Shown in pieces: positions 42,330 to 49,024 of a DNA stretch of 64,000 nucleotides; the stretch's first letter is position 1, and every line of letters begins with the position of its first letter. The DNA comes from Micromonospora_J zhanjiangensis. GTDB lineage: Bacteria; Actinomycetota; Actinomycetes; Mycobacteriales; Micromonosporaceae. A model generated the notes under the pieces. The model made no database searches. It worked only from the letters and a program-made list of their open reading frames with translations, and was not told the origin of the DNA. The stretch is from the NCBI RefSeq assembly GCF_042650605.1, contig NZ_JBHSBN010000017.1, positions 1 through 64,000 on the forward strand, in the 5' to 3' direction. Position numbers and translations under genes: made by a program.

Positions 42330-42578
42330 TCACGCCGGCCGGAAGTTCCGAATTTTGCCCGTCCCGGAGGACGGCGCGACTTCTAAGACCGCGCCAGCTT
42401 TCAGGCGCAACGCTCCGCGGAGTGCTACGTCATAGTTCCTGGTCTTATCCAGGCCGGCGTGCTCTGCGAGGGCGTCTACCAGGACCGTAACCAGTTCGTC
42501 GTACTCTGCATTTTGATCAACCTCAACAGAGTAGTGTTTACCGTCGAATACCACGGTAACTGGTACGAATTCGGGCAC
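42330..42578 (-). CDS. small beta-grasp (ubiquitin-like) protein
   Basis: An 82-residue protein from GTG 42578 behind GAGAGGTGA, 3 bp after the preceding ORF. The pattern VPVTVVFDGKHYSVEVDQ, helix YDELVTVLVDALAEHAGL, RNYDVALRGA, LRLKAGAVLEVAP fits the beta-hairpin, helix, strand order of a ubiquitin-like beta-grasp fold, similar to small Ubl/YukD-type proteins. The same layout begins the TIR-like protein, including V-P-V at the start and VAP after the last strand. There is no C-terminal di-glycine (end GTGKIRNFRPA), so conjugation in the classical way is unlikely. The fold is inferred from pattern only. Confidence 0.68.
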   Translation of the reverse strand: MPEFVPVTVVFDGKHYSVEVDQNAEYDELVTVLVDALAEHAGLDKTRNYDVALRGALRLKAGAVLEVAPSSGTGKIRNFRPA

Positions 42579-42581
42579 GTC

Positions 42582-42890
42582 TCACCTCTCAGCGGGAAAC
42601 ATCACTACTCTAGTGGATCTGAGCTGGGCGCGGTCAACGCCCATCACCGACGATGCCCGTTGGAACCACTGCGGCATGACCGCTTGGGGGATGGGTTCCG
42701 GGGTGGCAAAGTTTGGTGGTGCCGGATATCCGACACACCAGATAGGTTGACGTTGGACGATCAGGGCCGGCCGGACGGCAAGCCCCTCTCGTCCGGGTCC
42801 GCTTCCGTGAGTTGTGGCGATGACTTCGTCCCAAACCTGGGGCACACTCGTCGGTATGAGGTTCACGGATCGTTGGAACGTCAAGACCAT
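42582..42890 (-). CDS. hypothetical small protein heading the TIR/beta-grasp operon
   Basis: An open frame of up to 102 codons ending 3 bp before the beta-grasp gene. The likely start is uncertain (GTG 42845 or an upstream codon), because its 5' end overlaps that of the divergent membrane-protein gene. Recognisable stretches are VPQVWDEVIATTHGSGPG, IVQRQPIWCVGYPAPPNF and PQAVMPQWFQRASSVMGVD. No family is recognised. Tight spacing to the next gene is the main reason to accept it. Confidence 0.5.
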   Translation of the reverse strand: MVLTFQRSVNLIPTSVPQVWDEVIATTHGSGPGREGLAVRPALIVQRQPIWCVGYPAPPNFATPEPIPQAVMPQWFQRASSVMGVDRAQLRSTRVVMFPAER

Positions 42891-43416
42891 GCGACGGAGA
42901 GTCGCACTGGATGATGTACGTAATCGTTTATGGAACGACAGTACTGATCGCGCGAGTTACGACAACGGTGGAGAGAAGTATCAGTCAGCGATCATGGAAC
43001 AGTATAAGATTTATGTAGAGATGGCCGACCGGGTTGGTGCGCGAAGGGCTACTACGAATACGTTTTTCCTCTTGGTGAACACTGGCATCTTCACGTTGCT
43101 CGCGAATCTTCAACGAAGTGCAACTTCGCGTAGCCTGGCCGTCTTGGTCCTTGCGGTCGTGGTGCTAGTTTTGCAGTGCGGTGTATGGTATTGGACTTTG
43201 CGCTCTTATCGGCAGCTAAGCTCCGTAAAGTTTCGGGTCATCGGCGCCATCGAAGAGCGGCTCCCCGCAAGCCCGTGGTTGCGGGCAGAGTGGGGGACCA
43301 TCGGCTCAGGGAAAGACCGGAGAGCGTACTGGCCCGTCATACAACTTGAGCAATTGGTTCCTATGTTTTTTGCGATGGCGTACGTTGCCCTTTTCGTCCT
43401 GCTGCTCGTAACCTGA
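42856..43416 (+). CDS. small three-helix membrane protein, 8xMP/RipA-like
   Basis: A 186-residue protein from ATG 42856 (MRFTDRWNVKTMRR). The segment EQYKIYVEMADRVGARRATTNTFFLLVNTGIFTLLA is typical of the RipA-like octameric small membrane proteins that recur in bacterial conflict loci. Further helices are RSLAVLVLAVVVLVLQCGVWYWTL and LVPMFFAMAYVALFVLLLVT. The ribosome site is weak, and ATG 42889 is an alternative start. It is divergent from the TIR/beta-grasp operon with overlapping 5' ends and shares its lower G+C, so both probably arrived together. It may be a membrane effector (inference). Confidence 0.72.
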   Translation: MRFTDRWNVKTMRRRVALDDVRNRLWNDSTDRASYDNGGEKYQSAIMEQYKIYVEMADRVGARRATTNTFFLLVNTGIFTLLANLQRSATSRSLAVLVLAVVVLVLQCGVWYWTLRSYRQLSSVKFRVIGAIEERLPASPWLRAEWGTIGSGKDRRAYWPVIQLEQLVPMFFAMAYVALFVLLLVT

Positions 43417-43488
43417 TGACTGCGTGTATGTGGTTCGCGTGAGGGTACCTTGGGCAAGTACTACGCCCTGAGTCCAGGGTCAACTGGC

Positions 43489-43935
43489 TCACTGGGGCGT
43501 AAGGCTTACCGGCTCGAAGGTCGATCGTGTCGCCGTGTAGATGAACGGACCGGCGCGGTCGAGGCAGTTGACGATGTCGCGCCACCGGCACATCACCACC
43601 TCAAGCTGATTGAAGATGGTGGTGGCGTCGGCCGCCGTGAGCGCGACCAGGCGGGCCCCGTAATCCCGGACGGCGGCGATCTCGCGCGGCCGGACCCGGA
43701 TGTGTCGGTCGCGGGTGATGATCAGCCATCCCTGCTCGGTCACCTGCGGGATCCAGGCATCATCCGGAGTCGCCACGTCCTTCACCACGCACGGCGGTCT
43801 GATCCGTTTGTGCACCTCGCCACCGGGATCGCCGGGATAGGTCACGTCCGGCCGGATCCGGGACAGCAACATGCCGAGGCCACGGATGTCGGCGTCGAAG
43901 TAGAAGCGGACGTCCGCGGGTTTCGACCGGGTCAC
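43489..43935 (-). CDS. PIN-like toxin (VapC45-type)
   Basis: A 148-residue protein from GTG 43935. It resembles the PIN-like DUF5615/VapC45 group: VRFYFDADIRGLGMLLSRIRPDV with the first acidic pair, DDAWIPQVTEQGWLIITRDRHIR with the middle Asp/Arg cluster, and RDYGARLVALTAADAT. Such proteins are predicted ribonucleases. It is translationally coupled to the upstream antitoxin gene (GTGA overlap), the usual order for this pair. Confidence 0.8.
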   Translation of the reverse strand: MTRSKPADVRFYFDADIRGLGMLLSRIRPDVTYPGDPGGEVHKRIRPPCVVKDVATPDDAWIPQVTEQGWLIITRDRHIRVRPREIAAVRDYGARLVALTAADATTIFNQLEVVMCRWRDIVNCLDRAGPFIYTATRSTFEPVSLTPQ

Positions 43936-44615
43936 GCCGCGCGGGTGGTGGCGCGGACGGAGAATTCGTAGGCCAGCGCCCAGGACACGTCGCTCACGTC
44001 GAGGGCGTACATCTCGGCGATGGTCCGCGTGTCCTCTCCGGCGTCGTGCTGCTCACTGATGACCTCGGTACTGACACCCTTGATCGATGGCTTGCCGAAG
44101 CGTACGTCTGGCTGTACCCGTACCGGTGACTCCGGGTTGGCGTCCGGACTGTAGCGGACGGCAACGTTGTCGTCCCATTCGACACGTCGGCAGAACGCGT
44201 CGGCCGGTGTGGTGAGCAAAAGTTGGTCACCGGCGACCGTGACCATCCAGAAATCCACTCCCAGGCCGGCGGCAGTCTGCGCATCGAAGACTAGGCTCTT
44301 GCCCGAGACGAACGGTCGCCGGTCGGCCAACGGGTAGGGAACGCCAAATGTTTCCCGGAGCAGCTCGATGAATTTGCGCAGCTCCGCCATCGGCACGTTG
44401 TGGGTGCGCCGGTACTCACGCAGAAAGCCGGCTTCGACGAACTCGGCCCAAGACACTGTCCGGGTCCCACGGGGCGTGTCGCGAAGGATGGGTTTGTACG
44501 TTTTTCGGTGGCCCTGTGAGCCTTCCAGCCAGTAGTGCAGGGTCGACTGGCGGACACGGAGCAGGCGGGCTGCCTCCGCCTCGCTGTACATCTCCCGATC
44601 CAACACGCTGGTCAT
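43932..44615 (-). CDS. DUF433/VapB45-type antitoxin with MerR-like helix-turn-helix
   Basis: A 227-residue protein. ATG 44615 (MTSVLDREMYSEAEAARLLRVRQSTLHYWL) is chosen because the 32 earlier in-frame residues are basic and unrelated. The N-terminal helix-turn-helix is MYSEAEAARLLRVRQSTLHYWLEG and the C-terminal DUF433 unit is GKPSIKGVSTEVISEQHDAGEDTRTIAEMYALDVSDVSWALAYE. DUF433 antitoxins neutralise PIN-like toxins. It precedes and overlaps the toxin gene and probably represses the pair. Confidence 0.82.
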   Translation of the reverse strand: MTSVLDREMYSEAEAARLLRVRQSTLHYWLEGSQGHRKTYKPILRDTPRGTRTVSWAEFVEAGFLREYRRTHNVPMAELRKFIELLRETFGVPYPLADRRPFVSGKSLVFDAQTAAGLGVDFWMVTVAGDQLLLTTPADAFCRRVEWDDNVAVRYSPDANPESPVRVQPDVRFGKPSIKGVSTEVISEQHDAGEDTRTIAEMYALDVSDVSWALAYEFSVRATTRAA

Positions 44616-44719
44616 GCGGTCATTCTGGCATCTTGCCGGTCCGCTTTGGTGCCGCCGTGGAAGGGCCACCCCGGTGCGTCGCGTCCGATGGGGGATGGTG
44701 ATCGCACTCATGATCGTCC

Positions 44720-44830
44720 TGCCTGCCCTACTCGATGACAGCTGCGAATAGTCACTTACGATCGACGCCTCGCGGATCTCCCGAAGTAGGGCGAGGCAGG
44801 CGGCCGGAAAACCGGCACCGAGGAAGTGTA
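44720..44830 (-). pseudogene. fragment related to the C-terminus of the 431-residue protein encoded at 45.9-47.2 kb
   Basis: The minus strand here can be read LGAGFPAACLALLREIREASIVSDY, which parallels CLTPLREIREEHVEADYFA at the end of the protein encoded at 45855-47150. The DNA similarity is also direct: CCTCGCGGATCTC then CGAAG, and GAGGCAG, occur in both. No open gene remains around it, so this looks like the tail of a lost paralogue. The rest of the 44616-44918 gap holds nothing further that I recognise, except a 15/16 inverted repeat (44718-44732 with 44786-44801). Confidence 0.4.
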
Positions 44831-44918
44831 GGGGACAACCTGCGGGGTCCCCGGGACCGGTTGTGCGACATCGTCGGGGAACGCTTCGCCGTCGGCCGCC
44901 GCAATACTCGGCCGGCTG

Positions 44919-45833
44919 TCAGATGGCGGCGAGGTCAGGGAAGCCCTCCAGCCCGGTGTCGATCGGTTGGTTGCTGAGTATGTCGTCAACGGCATCGAGC
45001 AGTTCCGCCGTGCCGTGGACGACGTAGACGCCCGGCTTGTCGGCGAAGGCGCGGGCCCATTGGTGACGCATGACCTGGCTGGTCAGGACAACCGGACGGC
45101 CGTGTTGCAGAGCCAGCCGAGCCTGGATGCGGGCACCGCTGGTTTCGCCGGCTTCGACGACGACGGTCGCGGCGGCGTAGCCACTCATCACCGCGTTGCG
45201 CATCGGGAAGCTCTGCTTGCTGGGCTGAGCGTCTGGCCAGAACTGGCTGATCACGAGGCCGACCTCGGCGATCTGGTCCTGAAGGCCCCGATTCGCCGCC
45301 GGGTAGTACCGCTGAATGCCGGTGCCGATGACCGCGACCGTGCGGCCACCGGCGTCAAGTGCGGCGACATGCGCGGCCGTGTCGATGCCTTTGGCCAGCC
45401 CGCTGACCACGGTCACGCCCCGGTTCGCCAGGGAGGAGGCGGCAGCGCGCGCGATGCGCAGCCCGTCGTCGGTTGCGTTCCTGCTGCCCACCACAGCGAC
45501 CGCCCGCTCGTGGCGGCGAAGCTCGCCGCGGGTGAAGAGCAGCGGTGGCATTTCTCTGATGCCGAGCAACTGGGGAGGGTAGCCCTCGTCAAACAAGGCA
45601 TGTACTTCGATGCCGGCAGCCTGCCAGCCGGCGAATTCCGCCGCTGCCTCACTGACCAGCGCGGTGACGCGATCCGACTGGGGGAACAGGGTGCCCGTCT
45701 CACCGACCGTGCGGCCAAGTACCGCGAGCGCGCTGCCCGCCTCTTGGACCTCCAAGGCGATCTCCGGCCACCGGGAACCCGGTTGACGCAGCAGTGCGAC
45801 CAAGGCTGCCCGCTCTGCCGTCGTCGTCTCCAT
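44919..45833 (-). CDS. dprA: DprA/Smf-like DNA-processing protein
   Basis: A 304-residue protein. ATG 45833 is taken because GGAGAG lies 11 nt upstream; a GTG four codons earlier is too close to it. The Rossmann-like core is canonical: YPPQLLGIREMPPLLFTRGEL, VAVVGSRNATDDGLRIA, GLAKGIDTAAHVAALDAGGRTVAVIGTG and PMRNAVMSGYAAATVVVEAG. DprA loads RecA on incoming single-stranded DNA. Here it stands in an accessory region, not beside the usual topA/comM genes, and its N-terminus (PGSRWPEIALEVQEAGSALAVL) differs from housekeeping DprA. A defence-linked DprA-like role is possible. Confidence 0.82.
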   Translation of the reverse strand: METTTAERAALVALLRQPGSRWPEIALEVQEAGSALAVLGRTVGETGTLFPQSDRVTALVSEAAAEFAGWQAAGIEVHALFDEGYPPQLLGIREMPPLLFTRGELRRHERAVAVVGSRNATDDGLRIARAAASSLANRGVTVVSGLAKGIDTAAHVAALDAGGRTVAVIGTGIQRYYPAANRGLQDQIAEVGLVISQFWPDAQPSKQSFPMRNAVMSGYAAATVVVEAGETSGARIQARLALQHGRPVVLTSQVMRHQWARAFADKPGVYVVHGTAELLDAVDDILSNQPIDTGLEGFPDLAAI

Positions 45834-45854
45834 GTCCGCGAGCACTCTCCGACA

Positions 45855-47150
45855 TTACTCGGTCACGATGGCGAAGTAGTCCGCTTCGACATGCTCCTCG
45901 CGGATCTCGCGAAGGGGAGTGAGGCAGCGGTCGGCCAGGTCGGCCGGGGTGCCGTTGCGCTCGGCGAGCCAGGCCGTCCAGTCCGGCAGCAGGCGGACGA
46001 TCTCGTCGGCGAAGTCCGCCTGGTAGTAGCCGTAAAGATGCGCGGCGACCGACGCGACCCGGTGCGGCGAGCAGGTGTGGTAGAGCCCGACCGGACCGTT
46101 GTTCGACCAGGACTCGGCGAGTTCCTGGACCAGTTCCTCGTACTCCGGGTGTTGTGCCGCCTCCGGGCGGTTGGCGGCCCGCCAGTCGGTGAACGCGGCG
46201 GCGGCCGCCGCCGCGTCCTTCAGCGGATAGCCGGTCGTGCCCGGAGCGGCCCTGCCCACGACCGCGCGGACCTCGTCGGCCAGTCGCCGGCAGCGGTGGT
46301 ACTCCATCATCTGCGGCAGCCCGTCGCCGCCGAACCGCATCATTCCCTCGTCGCCGACGGGCAGTAGTTCGGACAGCAGCCAGCCGTCGTCGACCGGCGT
46401 CAGGGTCGCCGCGCCGCCGGCCACCTCACCCACGTTGGTCCGCCACCGCGCCAACGCCTCGTCCGGCCCCGCCTGGTAGCCGGCGTCCACAGTGACCACG
46501 GTGAACCCGCAGGCGTCGACGTCCCACAGGTACCACCTGGTCGACCCCTCCGCGGTCGCGATCGGCGCGACCACGGCGAACCGGCTGCCGTAGGCGTCGC
46601 GCGCCCACAACACCGTCCCGGCCACCGCCGGCCCGTCCGGCAGCGCGGGCAGCACCCGCCCACCGGGCGCCGCGCGCACCCGCGCCACCGCGTCCACGAA
46701 CCGTTCCATCAACGGGTACGGCGTGAGCCCGCCCAGGCCGACCAGCAGGCGCCACGGTCCCTGCCAGCCAGCGGACTGCGGGCCGTCGTCATCGAGCCCA
46801 TCGAGGACGGCCTCGGCGGTCACGCCGATGACCGCGTCGAGGAACACTAGCGGGTTGGCGTCCTCGCCCAGCGACCCGCGGTCCAGGTCCAGCATCAGCG
46901 GCCCGAACCGTTCACACAGGGCGTCTTCGAGGTCGGTGCCGGTCCTGGTCGTGGCCAGCTCGACGAGTTCCGGGAGGAGCGCCTGCGCGGCCTTGGTGGC
47001 GACGGACTGCCGCGATGCGTCCAGTCGGCGCCGTTCGGCGAACATGTCGCCGAACGGTTCACCGCCCTGGCCTGGGGTCAGGCGCCGTCCTCCGGTGCGC
47101 TGGACGGGCTTGCTGGAACGCTTCTTCTTACGCTTACGGGAGACTGGCAC
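45855..47150 (-). CDS. hypothetical protein with Lys/Arg-rich N-terminus
   Basis: A 431-residue cytoplasmic protein I cannot assign. It begins PVSRKRKKKRSSKPVQRTGG, strikingly like the start of the pRiA4 ORF3-type protein (SPVSRGRKRKKSKPSP). The middle has hydrophobic alpha/beta segments (ANPLVFLDAVIGVTAEAVLDGL, SRFAVVAPIATAEGSTRWYLWDVD), then YHTCSPHRVASVAAHLYGYYQADFADEIVRLLPDWTAWLAERNG near the end. It lies 21 bp upstream of dprA in the same direction, so the two may be cotranscribed. A fragment related to its tail lies at 44.7-44.8 kb. Confidence 0.75.
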   Translation of the reverse strand: MPVSRKRKKKRSSKPVQRTGGRRLTPGQGGEPFGDMFAERRRLDASRQSVATKAAQALLPELVELATTRTGTDLEDALCERFGPLMLDLDRGSLGEDANPLVFLDAVIGVTAEAVLDGLDDDGPQSAGWQGPWRLLVGLGGLTPYPLMERFVDAVARVRAAPGGRVLPALPDGPAVAGTVLWARDAYGSRFAVVAPIATAEGSTRWYLWDVDACGFTVVTVDAGYQAGPDEALARWRTNVGEVAGGAATLTPVDDGWLLSELLPVGDEGMMRFGGDGLPQMMEYHRCRRLADEVRAVVGRAAPGTTGYPLKDAAAAAAAFTDWRAANRPEAAQHPEYEELVQELAESWSNNGPVGLYHTCSPHRVASVAAHLYGYYQADFADEIVRLLPDWTAWLAERNGTPADLADRCLTPLREIREEHVEADYFAIVTE

Positions 47151-47247
47151 CGGGGTAGCTTAGGCAATGAGTCGCCGGATTCTCGGGACCGGTTGTGCGA
47201 CCTCGATACCGGCGTGTCCCGCCTCGGCCGCCCCGGTGCTCGGGGCG

Positions 47248-47595
47248 TCAGCGCTGAGCTGCGGGCTGTTGCCCGGCCGGGGCGAGGACTTCGCTGCCGG
47301 ACCAGTCGACGTACTCCTCGGCGAGGGAGTGGTACGGCTCGTCGTCCTCGTCGAGCGTGGTGTACGCCGCGTAGTAACGGCCGAAGCCGTAGCCACCGGA
47401 GGCGAGCGTGGCCAGCGCCCAGGGGAGCAGCCCGGGAGTGAGTCGCTTCGGGTCCCGCCGGTCGACGGTCACCTGGACGACGCCGAGCAGGTCGTACCCC
47501 TGGTCGAAGGTGCCGGCGTCGGTCACCCGGCACAGCGAGAACGCGTGCCGCTCCGGCTCCGGCTCCTGATAGCGAAAGTGCCCCTCGTTCACCAT
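47248..47595 (-). CDS. small hypothetical protein
   Basis: A 115-residue protein from ATG 47595, with GGAGGGAC about 6 nt upstream. Sequence features: FRYQEPEPERHAFSLCRVTDAG, DLLGVVQVTVDRRDPKRLTPGLLPWALATLASGGYGFGRYY, and acidic DEDDEPYHSLAEEYVDW. No family is recognised. It is divergent from the XRE regulator, sharing a 122-bp region with a palindrome, and could be controlled by it. Confidence 0.68.
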   Translation of the reverse strand: MVNEGHFRYQEPEPERHAFSLCRVTDAGTFDQGYDLLGVVQVTVDRRDPKRLTPGLLPWALATLASGGYGFGRYYAAYTTLDEDDEPYHSLAEEYVDWSGSEVLAPAGQQPAAQR

Positions 47596-47651
47596 GTGTC
47601 TGTCCCTCCAATGAGGCGTGTCGTGGATGGATTGAACAATTTGTGTTGTGA

Positions 47652-47682
47652 GCTTGATATCAAGCGTGGCGCTCCGCATACT
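47652..47682 (+). promoter_or_regulatory. promoter of the XRE gene with embedded palindrome
   Basis: TTGATA (47654-47659), a 17-nt spacer and CATACT (47677-47682) form a good sigma-70-type promoter 36 bp upstream of the XRE start. The -35 box lies inside the perfect 14-bp palindrome GCTTGATATCAAGC (47652-47665), a likely operator for autoregulation. Confidence 0.55.
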
Positions 47683-47717
47683 GGCTGTCAATAGTGAATG
47701 TGCTCGAAGGAGGCGGC

Positions 47718-48626
47718 ATGGCAACCGCACCATCAGGACCGTCCACGTCGCGGGAGACGCTGTCGCAACTGGCGTCCTCGCCTGTCGTGCAGGCGTGGGA
47801 GCTGGGCATGAGACTGCGCCAGCGCCGCGAGGAAATCGGCTACACCGCGGCTGCGGCCGGTCGCGCCATCGGCATCATCCAGGCGTACGTCTCCGGCGTG
47901 GAGGCAGGCCGGGTCAAGCTGCCTGCCCGCCGGCTGGAACAGATCGTCAAGACCTACGAACTGGAGCCGGACGAGGCGGCCGAGCTGGAGGAGTTGCGCC
48001 TCGGCGCGACCCGACGCGGCTGGTGGCACGAGTACGCCCAGCTCTTCCCGGCCGAGTTCCTCCGCTTCCTCGGGTACGAGGCCGGCGCCGATCACATCCG
48101 CAGTTTCCACCCGGAGGCGATCCACGGTCTTTTGCAAACCGAGGAGTACGCCCGAGCGGTGATCCGGGGAGGCACCACCACCATCCGGCTTACCGAGGTC
48201 GACAGGCGGGTTGCGGTCCGACTGGCACGGCAGGCCCGGCTGGGTGGTGACAATCCGATCAAGGTCAGCACTGTGCTCGGCGAGGGTGCCCTACGCCAGC
48301 AGGTCGGAGGACCGGCGGTGATGAGGGACCAGCTCGGCCACCTCCTTCGGCTGGCCAGCGATCAGCCGGAACAGGTCGAGATCCGAGTGCTGCCGTTCAG
48401 CGTCGGGGCACATCCCGCGTTCGGCGGACCGTTCGAGATCCTCTCGTTTCCGTCACCACGGCTGCCAGATCTGGTCTGGCAGGAGATCCTGACCTCCATT
48501 GACATCATCGACCAATCGATCCGGGTGACGGACTACGTGGTGACCTTCGCCGAGACACGGGAGCTGGCGTTAAGCTCGGAGGACTCGCTCGACCTGATCC
48601 GCCGGATCGCCAAGGAGATGACGTGA
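47718..48626 (+). CDS. XRE-family regulator with DUF5753 domain
   Basis: A 302-residue protein from ATG 47718 behind GAAGGAGG. The helix-turn-helix is at about 30-85 (LGMRLRQRREEIGYTAAAAGRAIGIIQAYVSGVEAG). The DUF5753 part runs to the end: FLRFLGYEAGADHIRSFHPEAIHGLLQTEEYARAVI, then RLARQARL and IRVLPFSVGAHPAFGGPFEILSFP. These regulators are abundant in spore-forming actinomycetes and are paired with DUF397 proteins, here the next gene (GTGA overlap). Confidence 0.92.
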   Translation: MATAPSGPSTSRETLSQLASSPVVQAWELGMRLRQRREEIGYTAAAAGRAIGIIQAYVSGVEAGRVKLPARRLEQIVKTYELEPDEAAELEELRLGATRRGWWHEYAQLFPAEFLRFLGYEAGADHIRSFHPEAIHGLLQTEEYARAVIRGGTTTIRLTEVDRRVAVRLARQARLGGDNPIKVSTVLGEGALRQQVGGPAVMRDQLGHLLRLASDQPEQVEIRVLPFSVGAHPAFGGPFEILSFPSPRLPDLVWQEILTSIDIIDQSIRVTDYVVTFAETRELALSSEDSLDLIRRIAKEMT

Positions 48627-48829
48627 CCACCCTGCACACCACCGATCGCGGCTGGTTCAAGTCTTCCCGCAGCTCCAGCAACGCCAACTGCGTCGAGGTG
48701 CGGCTCGCTGGCGGCGAGGTGGGCGTACGGGATTCCAAGGACTGTGGTGGTCCGACGCTTGCCTTCGCCGATACCGCCTGGACCAGCTTTCTGAGCACGA
48801 TCAAGTCTGCCCCGATCTCATCGCGCTGA
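48623..48829 (+). CDS. DUF397 protein
   Basis: A 68-residue protein starting at GTG 48623 on the stop of the XRE gene. The whole DUF397 consensus is present: WFKSSRSSSNANCVEVRLAGGEVGVRDSKD, then LAFADTAWTSFLSTIK. DUF397 proteins act with their XRE partner in development or secondary-metabolism switches, in some cases like a regulator/anti-regulator pair. Confidence 0.9.
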   Translation: MTTLHTTDRGWFKSSRSSSNANCVEVRLAGGEVGVRDSKDCGGPTLAFADTAWTSFLSTIKSAPISSR

Positions 48830-48843
48830 TCGGCCCAGCCTTT

Positions 48844-48882
48844 CTTGGAGCCCGCACTGCCTTGTTGCATGCGGGCTCCAAG
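48844..48882 (+). terminator. terminator after the XRE/DUF397 pair
   Basis: Perfect 13-bp stem CTTGGAGCCCGCA (48844-48856) with TGCGGGCTCCAAG (48870-48882) and a 13-nt loop, 14 bp after the DUF397 stop. No T run follows. Confidence 0.65.
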
Positions 48883-48967
48883 AGCGCTGACGTTCACGGA
48901 CTCGCTCACCGAGGCTGCCCAGGAACTCCACGACCGCTGGACAGGAACGCGACAAGGGCTTGATGTC

Positions 48968-49013
48968 GATATCTCTCAATGAATAGCGTGAGTGCGTGGT
49001 GCTGAGAGATATC
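48968..49013 (+). promoter_or_regulatory. 11-bp inverted repeat in front of the dioxygenase operon
   Basis: GATATCTCTCA (48968-48978) and TGAGAGATATC (49003-49013) are perfect complements separated by 24 nt. The right arm ends one base before the GGAG ribosome site (49015-49018) of the GTG at 49025. It could be a repressor site or an RNA hairpin that affects initiation. Confidence 0.55.
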
Positions 49014-49024
49014 CGGAGCCGGTA

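Noticed and set aside
42459..42914. Plus-strand frame of about 150 codons opposite the beta-grasp gene
   Set aside because: Its product has no fold-like pattern, and the minus-strand genes have tight spacing and ribosome sites.
44735..44977. Short plus-strand open frame of 80 codons before dprA
   Set aside because: Arginine-rich product with no ribosome site, partly antisense to dprA; better explained as decayed sequence.
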